A stretch of 64,000 bases of DNA from CBDAPX01 sp965198725 (GCA_965198725.1 CBDAPX010000002.1:682001-746000); one strand, 5' to 3'. Shown: positions 33,663-42,369, counted from the first letter of the stretch. Numbers and translations: made by a program. The notes: a model not told the origin generated them from the letters alone.

Positions 33663-34781
33663 TTATGAGCCGGGTGGCGGCGGGGGCAGGATGGTGAAAA
33701 GCTGTGCCAGTTCCTGAACATCTTCGGCCTTCAGCCACCCGTCTTGGCCAGCCGTCCAGACATAGGTTTCGCGGGTGATCTCGCCCGAACCGGCCATGCG
33801 CCCCATATCTGCCTTGGAAAACGGCCCCTTGGTGGCCCCGCCTTCGGCGATGTGCCAGACATGTTCGACCGGCGGCGGCGGCGGTGGCGCGGCGGCTGCG
33901 CTGCGTTGCGGTTGCGCAGGTGCTTGGCCCCAAGGACCGCTCATGCCTTGCGCCATAGCCATGCCCATGCCAGCGCCCAGCCCTGCGGCCATGCCGCCGC
34001 CCGCAGGGTTCGTTGCAGCGGCGGTCATGGCCTCTGCTGCTGAATACTGGGTGAACTTGCCCAGGTCGCCCGCAAGGCCCATCGATGTCCGCTTGTCCAA
34101 TGCCTTTTCCACGGCAGGGGGGAGCGAAATGTTCTCGATATAAAGCTCTGGTGCCACCAGACCGTATTCTGCCAAGGTTGGCGCGATTTCCGACGCGATC
34201 AGCTTGCCCAGATCGGCGGTGTTCGCGGCCATGTCCAAAACAGGGATGCCGGAAGAGGCGATCACACGGGAAAACTCTTGAACGATGATGTTGCGGATCT
34301 GAAAGCTGATCTCATCCATCGTGAATTCGCCATCCGTGCCGACAATTTCGGTCAGAAAGCGGGCGGGGTCGGTCACGCGGATTGAATAGGTACCAAAGGC
34401 CCGGATGCGGGTCGGTCCAAATTCCGGGTCGCGCAGCATGATCGGGTTTTTGGTACCCCATTTCAGCCCGTTGAACCGCGTTGTGTTGACGAAATAAATC
34501 TCTGATTTAAAGGGGCTTTTGAACCCATGATCCCAATGCTGCAGAGTGGTCATCACCGGCATGTTGTTGGTTTCAAGCATGTAAAGCCCGGGCGTGAACA
34601 CATCCGCCAGCTGGCCTTCATGCACGAACACAGCCGATTGCCCTTCGCGGACCGTCAGCTTGGCACCGTATTTGATCTCGTGCCCCTCGCGTTCGAACCG
34701 CCACACCATCGTGTCGCGCGTGTCATCGACCCAATGGATGACGTCGATGAATTCACCGGTCAGAAAATCGAAGATACCCAT
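33663..34781 (-). CDS. SPFH-domain protein with C-terminal GYF_2 domain, YdjI-like
   Basis: 372 residues. The SPFH/virion-core-type domain spans about 1-250 (WVDDTRDTMVWRFEREGHEIKYG at its start, IVQEFSRVIASSGIPVLDMA in the middle). A low-complexity linker rich in Gly, Met, Ala and Pro follows (about 255-310, AGLGAGMGMAMAQG and a run of prolines). A GYF_2 domain ends the protein (HVWHIAEGGATKGPFSKADM), a peptide-binding fold. Bacillus YdjI has the same SPFH type and gathers at stressed membrane with PspA. No membrane segment is seen, so it binds the membrane peripherally or through partners. Confidence 0.85.
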   Translation of the reverse strand: MGIFDFLTGEFIDVIHWVDDTRDTMVWRFEREGHEIKYGAKLTVREGQSAVFVHEGQLADVFTPGLYMLETNNMPVMTTLQHWDHGFKSPFKSEIYFVNTTRFNGLKWGTKNPIMLRDPEFGPTRIRAFGTYSIRVTDPARFLTEIVGTDGEFTMDEISFQIRNIIVQEFSRVIASSGIPVLDMAANTADLGKLIASEIAPTLAEYGLVAPELYIENISLPPAVEKALDKRTSMGLAGDLGKFTQYSAAEAMTAAATNPAGGGMAAGLGAGMGMAMAQGMSGPWGQAPAQPQRSAAAAPPPPPPVEHVWHIAEGGATKGPFSKADMGRMAGSGEITRETYVWTAGQDGWLKAEDVQELAQLFTILPPPPPGS

Positions 34782-34804
34782 GGTGGCGGTCCTTTCGTCG
34801 GCTG

Positions 34805-35758
34805 TTACAGCGTTTGTCCCATCAGTTCCCGCGCAATGATGCGGGCCACCGGGCGCGCCTCATCCGCGGTCATGCCCTGCCGCATGCGGGGATCATACAG
34901 CATCTGCAGCAGAAATTCGTCATGTGTTGTCAAAAGCGCGAATTCGTCGTCGTCGTTGAAAATCGAAGGCCGCGCCTGCGGGCTGTCATTGGCCAGACCC
35001 AAGCCTTGGGCGATCTCTTCGTGAATGCAGGAACGCCGCACGATATTGGGATGCTCGGCCCGGATCAGCGCCACGGCGCGGGTATAGTTTTGCGGTGCAG
35101 TGCCGCCGGAAAATGTCACCACCAGACAGTGGATCGAGCGCGGCAGGTCGTCAAAGATTGCGAGCGTATCCGCGCTTATATTCGGCACAATCTGGGGCAG
35201 GCGGGTCTGGACCAGATCGTCGTCGTCCGCGCTCATGAAAAGGACATGAAAGTTCGGGTTCGCGGATTGAAAGCTGATCGGGTGGCCCGTCACGCGGGCC
35301 AGACGGCTTATATAGGATTGAACCTCGTCATTATCGCGCGCGCGGCTTTCTGCCGTGGCGCTGAGACCGAATTCCGTGCTGATGCGGACCGGTCCGGACC
35401 AACGTCGCAAACGCCCCAACTGTCCCGCCGCGCGGGTCGAGATGCCCGCGCCGGCCTGGTATTCATCGAAAAAGGCGATCTGTTCGAAATTTCGGGCCAA
35501 GTCATCGGCGTCAAACGGGGTATCAACCCCGCCGCCATCTGTGCGCAAAAGACCGCGCGCCAAAAGGTCGGCCTGCATCTTGGAATAATGGCGGGTGAGC
35601 GATTGGCTTTTGGGCGACGGCTCTGGCAGGGATTGTGCCGCCGGTCGCGCGGGGGGCACAGGCACAGGGTCGACCGGCGTGAAGAAATCACACGCCGTCA
35701 ATGCCGTCACCAGTGCCAGGCCGGTCGCAAACAACCGGCGTCTTCGCCAATCGGTCAT
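34805..35758 (-). CDS. DUF2927 lipoprotein
   Basis: 317 residues from ATG 35758. A lipoprotein signal peptide (LFATGLALVTALTAC, lipid Cys at about residue 22) directs it to the outer or inner membrane. A proline-rich linker follows, then the DUF2927 domain. The domain contains SCIHEEIAQGLGLAND near residues 245-260, which looks like a metallopeptidase helix (HExxx) but with Gln where the second His of zincins would be. Function is unknown. It starts seven bases after telA and ends 23 bases before the SPFH gene. Confidence 0.8.
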   Translation of the reverse strand: MTDWRRRRLFATGLALVTALTACDFFTPVDPVPVPPARPAAQSLPEPSPKSQSLTRHYSKMQADLLARGLLRTDGGGVDTPFDADDLARNFEQIAFFDEYQAGAGISTRAAGQLGRLRRWSGPVRISTEFGLSATAESRARDNDEVQSYISRLARVTGHPISFQSANPNFHVLFMSADDDDLVQTRLPQIVPNISADTLAIFDDLPRSIHCLVVTFSGGTAPQNYTRAVALIRAEHPNIVRRSCIHEEIAQGLGLANDSPQARPSIFNDDDEFALLTTHDEFLLQMLYDPRMRQGMTADEARPVARIIARELMGQTL

Positions 35759-35765
35759 GCAGGGG

Positions 35766-36956
35766 TCAGTTCGGTACAGAGGTCGATGCCGTGTCACCAA
35801 GCCCGGTCTGCTTGGCCTTGGCCGCAGCCAGCGTATCGCGCAGTTCCGCTTCCATGGTTTTCAGCTCTTCTTCGGCAGCTGCGCGGCGCGCTTTGCCTTC
35901 GTCGGCGATCTGCAGGCTTTCCTGAATGGTGCCGATCAGGTCCGCATTGGCTTGTTTGACAGCCTCGATGTCGAACACACCACGTTCCATCTCTTCGCGG
36001 ATCTTCTTGTTGGACTCGCGCAGGTTCTTGGCGTTGGCGGTCAGCAATTCGTTGGTCAGATCATTGGCATCCTTGACGGCTGCAGCCGCTTCGGACGACC
36101 GCTGAATCGTGACCGCTTGGGCCAGTTGCGTTTCCCACAGCGGGACGGTGTTGACGAGGGTCGAGTTGATCTTGGTGACCAGCGATTTGTCGTTTTCCTG
36201 TACCAGCCGGATCGATGGCAGCGATTGCATCGTGACCTGACGGGTCAGTTTCAGGTCATGCACCCGGCGTTCCAAATCGTCCCGCGCGGCCCGCAGATCG
36301 CGCAGCTCTTGCGCTACCATCACCTGATCGTTTTCAGCGGCGGCTTCCACTTCAGCTTCTTTGGCCGGAATGGTTGTGCCATCAAGCTCTGCCAGTTTGG
36401 CCTCACCCGCTGCGATGTAAATCGCCAATTCGTCGTAAAACTGCAGTGTTTTTTCGTAAAGCAGGTCCAGCGATTTGATGTCTTTGAGCAAGGTATGCTC
36501 ATGCGCCAGCAGGTCGTCGGTGATCTTGTCAATCTGGCCCTGAACGGTTTCGAACTGGGCGGTGAATTTGGCCATTGGCGCGGCCTTGCCCATCAACTTT
36601 TCCCACCAGCTTTGTTTGCGCCGGACGTCCAACTCATCCACCGAAAAGCCGCGAATGGTTGTCACGATCTCGCGCAGGCTGTCACCGGCTGGGCCAACAT
36701 CTTTGTTGCGGACATCCGCCAGCATGGCTTGGCTGATCTCTTGCAGTTCGGCTTGGGCACCCGATCCAAAGGCCACGATGGACCCTGTGCTGGACATGTC
36801 TATTTCACCCATCGCTTTGCGAATTTCCGCGCTGGAAGGCTCGTCTGCGGCGTCCAGCGGAACGACCTCTGCCACGGGTTCCGGCAAAACAACCGCAGTC
36901 ACTTCTTCGACCATGGCGAGGGTTTCCTCGGCCTTTTTTCGCACAGTTTCAGACAT
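35766..36956 (-). CDS. telA: Toxic anion resistance protein TelA
   Basis: 396 residues, the usual length. It is almost wholly alpha-helical, with long coiled coils (for example ERRVHDLKLTRQVTMQSLPS and the Glu/Ala/Lys-rich C-terminal third). The family core WWEKLMGKAAPMAKF near residue 112 and SIRLVQENDKSLVTKINSTL near 245-265 fit TelA. Family members are linked to tellurite and antimicrobial resistance and occur with XpaC, cytoplasmic and probably membrane-associated. Here it lies 32 bases after xpaC. Confidence 0.9.
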   Translation of the reverse strand: MSETVRKKAEETLAMVEEVTAVVLPEPVAEVVPLDAADEPSSAEIRKAMGEIDMSSTGSIVAFGSGAQAELQEISQAMLADVRNKDVGPAGDSLREIVTTIRGFSVDELDVRRKQSWWEKLMGKAAPMAKFTAQFETVQGQIDKITDDLLAHEHTLLKDIKSLDLLYEKTLQFYDELAIYIAAGEAKLAELDGTTIPAKEAEVEAAAENDQVMVAQELRDLRAARDDLERRVHDLKLTRQVTMQSLPSIRLVQENDKSLVTKINSTLVNTVPLWETQLAQAVTIQRSSEAAAAVKDANDLTNELLTANAKNLRESNKKIREEMERGVFDIEAVKQANADLIGTIQESLQIADEGKARRAAAEEELKTMEAELRDTLAAAKAKQTGLGDTASTSVPN

Positions 36957-36988
36957 TTCTTTGGTTCCCGATCAGTGGCATTTTATGG

Positions 36989-37888
36989 TTAATCCAGCCG
37001 AACGCCTTCGCGTTCCAACCGTTCTTTCAAAACATCGATTTCGACGGTCAGATCACTGCGGTCTTCCAGCAGCATCTTTTCATTCCGTGCAGCAAAATTC
37101 TGTTCCAGATCATCCAGAAGCGAGATGTAATCGGCTTTGGCCTGCGCGTCGCCGCTGCGGCTGTAGATATCGGCAAACTTGGCCGTCGCGTCCCGCGCCC
37201 CCATCAAATAGACGCTCATGTATTTTTTGGCGGCGGTCAGGTCCCGTGGGTCTTCTTCCACCGTGCGGAAGAGATCGCGGGCAACCTTCTGGAACTGTTC
37301 CACACGCCGTTCAATCGTGCGATCACCCGCGCGCAAAGTTGCATCGGACATCTCTGACAAATAGCCCTCGGCCTCATCGACCGCCTTGGCCACGCGGTTC
37401 TGCTGGAACTGGTCATTGCCTTCCATACCCTTGTCGCGCATCGGGTCGATCCCGAACGCTGCAATGTGCAGGCCGGTTGTGACCGCGCCAAACAAGATCG
37501 GCGCAATAAGTCCGGGTTCCGTCTTATAGGCGGCCAGCGCCACGCCGGCCCCGGCCAAGAACGCCGCTACAAGTTTACGGGGGACCGCGGGACGTTTGGC
37601 AACTTTGCGCGTGTCATAGGCGACCTGAGCCCGCAATCCTTCCCGCAAAAGCCATGCGGCCAATACCAGAATACCCGCTGCAACAAGGCCCATAGTCATA
37701 CCGACCGCGCCATCGTTCAGCGATGTAAATGTCAGGATGATGGGTGGCAGGAACAAGATGTTGACCCGCGCACCTGCCGGGTCTGCCTTGGCCCCTTGAT
37801 AAACATCCGCGCGCGAGGGTGCCGATTTCTGGTCGGTTCCGTCGTTTTGCGCATCAGGGCTGTATTTTCCGCCAAATCTCTGCGCCAT
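36989..37888 (-). CDS. xpaC: XpaC-like membrane protein (5-bromo-4-chloroindolyl phosphate hydrolysis family)
   Basis: 299 residues. Two or three membrane segments in the first half (ILFLPPIILTFTSL, AVGMTMGLVAAGILVLAAWLL, KLVAAFLAGAGVALAA and LIAPILFGAVTTGLHIAAFG) are followed by a helical cytoplasmic domain of about 150 residues rich in charged residues (EGYLSEMSDATLRAGDRTI). The family name comes from an old plate phenotype and does not imply phosphatase activity. XpaC and TelA occur together widely. The gene starts three bases after a 29-codon membrane-peptide gene. Confidence 0.85.
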   Translation of the reverse strand: MAQRFGGKYSPDAQNDGTDQKSAPSRADVYQGAKADPAGARVNILFLPPIILTFTSLNDGAVGMTMGLVAAGILVLAAWLLREGLRAQVAYDTRKVAKRPAVPRKLVAAFLAGAGVALAAYKTEPGLIAPILFGAVTTGLHIAAFGIDPMRDKGMEGNDQFQQNRVAKAVDEAEGYLSEMSDATLRAGDRTIERRVEQFQKVARDLFRTVEEDPRDLTAAKKYMSVYLMGARDATAKFADIYSRSGDAQAKADYISLLDDLEQNFAARNEKMLLEDRSDLTVEIDVLKERLEREGVRLD

Positions 37889-37891
37889 CCG

Positions 37892-37981
37892 TCAAAGGCC
37901 CCCAAGAAGGCCGGAACAGACGCCTAAGAGCACGATCAACAGCGCCGCATAAGCGATGTTCTGCAATCCGGACCCAGACAT
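37892..37981 (-). CDS. 29-residue single-span membrane peptide heading the xpaC-telA operon
   Basis: A short open frame from ATG 37981 to TGA 37892-37894. It has an excellent ribosome binding site (AGGAGG, five bases before the start) that serves no other gene. The peptide begins MSGSGLQNIAYAALLIVLLG and ends in GLLGGL, one hydrophobic span with a Cys. Only three bases separate it from xpaC, so it is likely translated and coupled. I know of no described homologue; a small regulatory or scaffold subunit of the XpaC-TelA system is the natural guess. Confidence 0.65.
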   Translation of the reverse strand: MSGSGLQNIAYAALLIVLLGVCSGLLGGL

Positions 37982-38062
37982 ATGGCCTCCTATCCCCGAC
38001 GGCTGTGGTTAACTTAGGGGATACAACCGCGCCTTGCTAGGGGGAAGAGCGTCTGTTTGGCG

Positions 38063-38860
38063 TCATCTGCGCCGATTTGCCGGGCGTTTACGGGACTTTG
38101 GTCTAGGTTTTTCGCCCGGATCGGTGTCGGCTTTCATGCCCAGTTGATCGCGCAAAACACGCGGGCGGATTTCCTCTACCTCACCGCTTGCCAGCGATCC
38201 CAGCTGAAACGGGCCATAGGATACGCGGATCAGCCGGTTCACCGAAAACCCGATATCTTCCATGGCACGGCGGATTTCGCGGTTCTTGCCTTCGCGCAGG
38301 CCAACGGTCAGCCAAGCATTGGCACCTTGCTGTCGGTCCAGCGTCACGATCATCGGTTGAAACTTTTTCCCGTCAATGACCAAACCCTTGGTAAGCGGCG
38401 CAAAATCCGTCTCGCTCGGGCGTCCTTTGATCCGCACCCGGTACCGGCGCAGCCAGCCGGTCGAAGGCAGTTCCAGCTTGCGCTTGATGCCGCCATCATT
38501 CGTGAGCAACAGCAACCCTTCGGAATTGAGGTCAAGCCGTCCAACACTCATCACCCGGGGCAAGTCTTCGGGCAGGTCGTCAAAGATCGTCGGGCGGCCT
38601 TGTTCGTCGCGCGTGGTTGTCACGAACCCGGCGGGTTTGTGATAAAGCCAAAGGCGCGATTGTTCCGGTGCCGCGATCTGTTTGCCGTCGACGGTGATTA
38701 CATCCGCATCTGTGACGTTCAGGGCGGGGCTATCGATCTGTCGGCCGTTCACCGTCACGCGGCCTGCGGTGATCATCCGTTCCGCGTCGCGCCGGGACGC
38801 AACGCCCGCACGCGACAGAACTTTGGCGATCCGGTCGCCGGGAGGAGGTGTTTGGGACAT
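38063..38860 (-). CDS. rluB: 23S rRNA pseudouridine synthase (RluB/RsuA family)
   Basis: 265 residues from ATG 38860. An S4 RNA-binding domain comes first (RIAKVLSRAGVASRRDAERMI, about 10-30). The catalytic domain has the Asp motif GRLDLNSEGLLLLTNDG near residues 107-123 and the C-terminal LREGKNREIRRAME. A basic tail (RPKSRKRPANRRR) ends the protein. It modifies U2605 of 23S rRNA or an equivalent site; the related RsuA and RluE/F types cannot be fully excluded. Divergent from tadA. Confidence 0.87.
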   Translation of the reverse strand: MSQTPPPGDRIAKVLSRAGVASRRDAERMITAGRVTVNGRQIDSPALNVTDADVITVDGKQIAAPEQSRLWLYHKPAGFVTTTRDEQGRPTIFDDLPEDLPRVMSVGRLDLNSEGLLLLTNDGGIKRKLELPSTGWLRRYRVRIKGRPSETDFAPLTKGLVIDGKKFQPMIVTLDRQQGANAWLTVGLREGKNREIRRAMEDIGFSVNRLIRVSYGPFQLGSLASGEVEEIRPRVLRDQLGMKADTDPGEKPRPKSRKRPANRRR

Positions 38861-38923
38861 GGTCTGAGCCTTTAGAGCATCGGATTGGGTTGCGAAAGCG
38901 TCGAATGGCGGTATGGCTGTGGC

Positions 38924-39373
38924 ATGACGTTTCGTTCCCATATGGAGGCCGCCTTGATCGAGGCGCGCGCCGCCGCTGATCGCGGCGAGGTGCCCGTGGG
39001 GGCGGTTTTGGTGGGACCTGAGGGTCAAGTGGTGGCCACGGCGGGCAATCGAACCCGTGAACGGAACGATCCAACAGCGCATGCCGAAATGCTGGTCATC
39101 CGCGCGGGATGTGCCGCCTTGGGTCAGGAACGGCTGGCGGGCTACGATCTCTATGTGACGCTGGAGCCGTGTGCGATGTGCGCCGCCGCAATTGCCGCGG
39201 CCCGGATATCGCGGGTGTATTATGGTGCTGCCGACCCGAAATCCGGCGGTGTGGCCCATGGTGCCCGAGTGTTTTCGCATCCCCAATCGCATCATGTGCC
39301 AGAGGTCTATGACGGGATCGCCGCGCAGGAAAGCGAAGCGCTGTTGAAATCGTTTTTTGCAGCGCGACGCTAG
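38924..39373 (+). CDS. tadA: tRNA adenosine(34) deaminase
   Basis: 149 residues from ATG 38924 (no strong ribosome binding site; ATG 38942 is an alternative). The zinc-deaminase motifs are intact: HAE (DPTAHAEMLVI) with catalytic Glu, and PCAMC. The C-terminal KSGGVAHGARVF and helical tail fit TadA, which makes inosine at the wobble position of tRNA-Arg. Confidence 0.88.
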   Translation: MTFRSHMEAALIEARAAADRGEVPVGAVLVGPEGQVVATAGNRTRERNDPTAHAEMLVIRAGCAALGQERLAGYDLYVTLEPCAMCAAAIAAARISRVYYGAADPKSGGVAHGARVFSHPQSHHVPEVYDGIAAQESEALLKSFFAARR

Positions 39374-39441
39374 CCGGCGTTGTCACGGAACCGGATTGCG
39401 CCATGTTTAGCAGGGTCTGCGGTCTGATCTGAGGACATGAC

Positions 39442-39747
39442 ATGAGCGACACTGATACCGTTCCAAAGCCGAAGGCCAAAACGCGCGTTGAGCGTCCCAA
39501 GCTCTATAAAGTCATTTTGTTGAACGATGATTTCACGCCCCAAGATTTCGTGGTGAGCGTGCTGATGGGGATTTTCCGCATGACAGAAGGCGAAGCGCTG
39601 GGCGTGATGCTGACGGCGCATACCAAGGGATCCTGCGTCGTTGCGGTCTATACCAAGGAAGTGGCCGAAATGAAGGCGCGTACCGCGACGGACAAAGGGG
39701 CGTCCGCGGGGTATCCTCTGACCTTTACGACAGAACGTGAGGAATAG
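39442..39747 (+). CDS. clpS: ATP-dependent Clp protease adaptor ClpS
   Basis: 101 residues. A flexible N terminus is followed by the ClpS core: YKVILLNDDFTPQDFVVSVL (N-degron pocket residues Asn-Asp-Asp), the metal-binding AHTKGSCVVAVYTKEVAEMK, and the C-terminal TTERE. It delivers N-end-rule substrates to ClpAP. No clpA follows in the window; the next gene is convergent and its end lies 11 bases away. Confidence 0.93.
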   Translation: MSDTDTVPKPKAKTRVERPKLYKVILLNDDFTPQDFVVSVLMGIFRMTEGEALGVMLTAHTKGSCVVAVYTKEVAEMKARTATDKGASAGYPLTFTTEREE

Positions 39748-39758
39748 ACGCGCACCCC

Positions 39759-40934
39759 TCAGGCGGATGTGACGAAGATTTCGCGGGGAATGTCGGCCAG
39801 TGCTTGGCCGCCCTCTGCGGTCACGACAAAACTGTCCGCGATCGCCACGCCCCAATCGGCGGTCCAAAGCCCGGTCATCAAATGAAAGGTCATGTTTTCG
39901 ACAAGCGGTGTTGTGTCGCCGGGGCGCAGGCTCATCGTGCGTTCGCCCCAATCAGGGGGGTACGACAAGCCGATGGGGTAGCCGGTGCGATTGGCCTTTT
40001 CATAACCGGCGCGGGCAAAGCTGTCATAGACGCAAGCGGCAACCTCTTCACAGGTCGTACCGGGTCGCGCCATGGCAAAAGCATCTTCAATGGCCTGCAA
40101 AACCGCGTCTTCAGCGCGGCGAATGTCGGCGGGCGGGTCGCCAAGGAACAGGGTCCGGCTGGCCGGGCAGTGGTAGCGTCGAAAACATCCCGACACTTCG
40201 AAATACGTGGCCTCTTGGGGGGCCAGGGGGCGGTCGTTCCAAATTATGTGCGCGGCTCACGCCTCAAGGCCCGATGGCGCAATCGGAACGATCGCCGGAT
40301 AATCGCCCGGAATGCCGGGCAGACCTGCAACACCTGCCGACTGTACCTTGGCCACAAGCTCATGCTTTGGCACCCCTGCAGCAAAACCGTCGCGCAAGGT
40401 TGCATGCATATGCCCGGTCAACGCCCCGGCTTTGCGCATCATGGTCAGTTCCGCGGGGCTTTTGACCGCGCGCTGCCAGTTCACGAAACCGGTCGCATCC
40501 GTCAGGTCATCTTTGCCAAAGGCCGTTTCCAGCACGCGATACGCGGCGGCAGAAAAATAGTAATTGTCCATCTCAACGCCTATCGAGCCGGTCCAGCCCC
40601 GATCTCGCAACAATATGACCAACGCGTCGTATGGGTGGTGGTCCGGGTGTTGAACATGCGCCTCTGGCCAGTCATAGAGGTCGTCCGGCGAGAGCCATGT
40701 GGTCTGTGCCGCCCCCGCCTTGTCCTGCGTGCGTCCCCACCAGAGCGGCGATCCCGTCGCCGGGACAATCACGGCTTGATGGACATAAAAGCTCCAGCCG
40801 TCATATCCGGTCAGCCAAGCCATATTCGAAGGATCGGTCACGATCAGCGTCTCGATACCCATTTTGACCATTGCGGCGCGCGTTTTTGACAGCCGTGTGT
40901 TGTATTCGTCGGCGGTAAAATCCGATGCGGGCAT
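39759..40934 (-). pseudogene. Ectoine hydrolase DoeA-like M24 peptidase, interrupted by one in-frame TGA
   Basis: From ATG 40934 the frame encodes the N-terminal creatinase-like domain (IVTDPSNMAWLTGYDGWSFY, VEMDNYYFSAAAYRVLE, VNWQRAVKSPAE). It stops at TGA 40257-40259 after PIAPSGLEA. The same frame then continues without another stop to 39759 with AAHIIWNDRPL, CFRRYHCPASRT and RTGYPIGLSYPPDWGERTM. Together 391 residues match DoeA/EutD, which hydrolyses the ectoine ring; related Xaa-Pro peptidases are possible. A small residue such as Ser (TCA to TGA) would be expected at the stop. No other ectoine-degradation gene is adjacent, so loss of function may cost little. Confidence 0.85.
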
Positions 40935-40999
40935 GGTGGGGTCCTTTGATCCGTCGTGGGATCAGACTAGTCCGCGCCAGCAGAGAACGGCAATCGGGA

Positions 41000-41623
41000 T
41001 CAATCGAAAAAAGCCCGTTGTGCCGGGTCTGCACGAAATTCAAACGCGGCTGCAATATCGCGCGCAACCGTGCGACCCTGCGACAGGGTGGGCAAAGCAT
41101 CTGGGTCAAAAAAGGCCGCGTCAGACGTTTCTGTTCCGGGGGCTGGGGGAGCGCCTGCGCGTTCGTCGCACAAAAAGAACAGTTTGTAAAAATCCCGGAT
41201 GTCCGGTTCGTAGGCACGTTTTGCTTTATGCTTGATGCCGAACAAACTGGTCGCTGTGACCGTCAGGCTCGCCTCTTCCCGCACTTCTTTGACAATGTTT
41301 TCCGAGGCCGAAAGCCCGACATCGGCATAGCCGCCGGGCAAAGCCCAGCAGCCGTCTGATTTCTCCTGCACCAGCAAGATCTTGTTGTCCCGGATCACCG
41401 CACCGCGCACGTCGACCTTGGGTGTCGCATATCCCTTTGCATGGTCTGATACGAGGTCATGAATGCGGTTGATCGGCACATTTCCAATATCCGCCAGCAT
41501 CTGATCGGCCAGCGCCTTGATCTCTTCGTATCTTTCGCGGTCGAACGGATCATCGGTGAAATGCAGTCCGGTCGACGCCAGAGCCTGAAGGCGCTTGGCA
41601 GTGGCAAGCCAGCGGTTTTCCAT
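41000..41623 (-). CDS. Nudix hydrolase with N-terminal NUDIX_N_2 domain
   Basis: 207 residues. The first 65 form the helical NUDIX_N_2 domain (PFDRERYEEIKALADQML). The Nudix box lies near residues 97-119: GGYADVGLSASENIVKEVREE keeps the catalytic REVxEE-like helix (here KEVREE), with Leu in place of the first conserved Glu, a change common in this subfamily. It likely hydrolyses ADP-ribose-type or other nucleoside diphosphate-linked substrates in the cytoplasm. It begins two bases after the UPF0173 gene ends, so the two are probably cotranscribed. Confidence 0.87.
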   Translation of the reverse strand: MENRWLATAKRLQALASTGLHFTDDPFDRERYEEIKALADQMLADIGNVPINRIHDLVSDHAKGYATPKVDVRGAVIRDNKILLVQEKSDGCWALPGGYADVGLSASENIVKEVREEASLTVTATSLFGIKHKAKRAYEPDIRDFYKLFFLCDERAGAPPAPGTETSDAAFFDPDALPTLSQGRTVARDIAAAFEFRADPAQRAFFD

Positions 41624-41625
41624 TG

Positions 41626-42318
41626 TCAGACCTCGATGGCTTGCATCACCTCTGGTTCGATCACATCCACATCCGGCAAGGCGTCGATCAGAACCTGTGC
41701 TGATTGTTCCAGTATCGGGAAAGACTTGTAGTGACAGGGGATCAGCGTCTTGAAGTTGAAATACCGCTTTGCGGCATAGGCCGTGCCGCGCATGTCCATC
41801 GTGAAATGGCCCCCGGCGCTGAGGATGCCGATATCAGGTTTGTAATAATCGCCCATCCAATCCATGTCGGCCATGATATCGGTGTCGCCACTAATGTAGA
41901 GCATCTTACCCTCTGCGGCGATCATGAAACCAACTTCACTGCCGCCTGTGCGTAACCCGCCTGGTGTTGCAAAGGTCGATGAATGCGAGGCCGGTACCAT
42001 GCTGACCGTGACGCCGTTCAAATCAACGGTTCCGCCCTTGTTGAAACCAACGGTCTCGATACCTTCGGCTTCGGCCCAAACGCCCATCAGATCGTATTGC
42101 CCCACAACGGGGACGCCCATCTTTTTGGCCAACGGAAGCACATCAACCACGTGGTCGAAATGGGTATGGGTCAACAGGATATGGGTCGCGCCGCTGACAG
42201 CAGCGTCATGCTGATCCTCTGGCAAGACCGGGTTGCCGGTCAGCCATGGGTCGATCAACAGAACCTGTCCTTCGGTTTCGATGCGAAAGCTGCCATGCCC
42301 AAGCCAAATGATTTTCAT
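41626..42318 (-). CDS. Metallo-beta-lactamase-fold hydrolase, UPF0173 family
   Basis: 230 residues from ATG 42318, with AAGGAGG just upstream. Metal ligands appear in order: the HxHxDH motif LTHTHFDHVVD near 49-58, HSS near 107-109, ISGDTDIM near 137 and the final His in PCHYKSF near 198. Family members are uncharacterised metal-dependent hydrolases; some act on RNA or on small lactone-like substrates. Divergent from the ceramidase-like gene with 51 bases between starts. Confidence 0.88.
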   Translation of the reverse strand: MKIIWLGHGSFRIETEGQVLLIDPWLTGNPVLPEDQHDAAVSGATHILLTHTHFDHVVDVLPLAKKMGVPVVGQYDLMGVWAEAEGIETVGFNKGGTVDLNGVTVSMVPASHSSTFATPGGLRTGGSEVGFMIAAEGKMLYISGDTDIMADMDWMGDYYKPDIGILSAGGHFTMDMRGTAYAAKRYFNFKTLIPCHYKSFPILEQSAQVLIDALPDVDVIEPEVMQAIEV

Positions 42319-42369
42319 GATAATCCTCCTTGTCTTGCAGATACCGTAGCACGGGATACATGACAGTCT

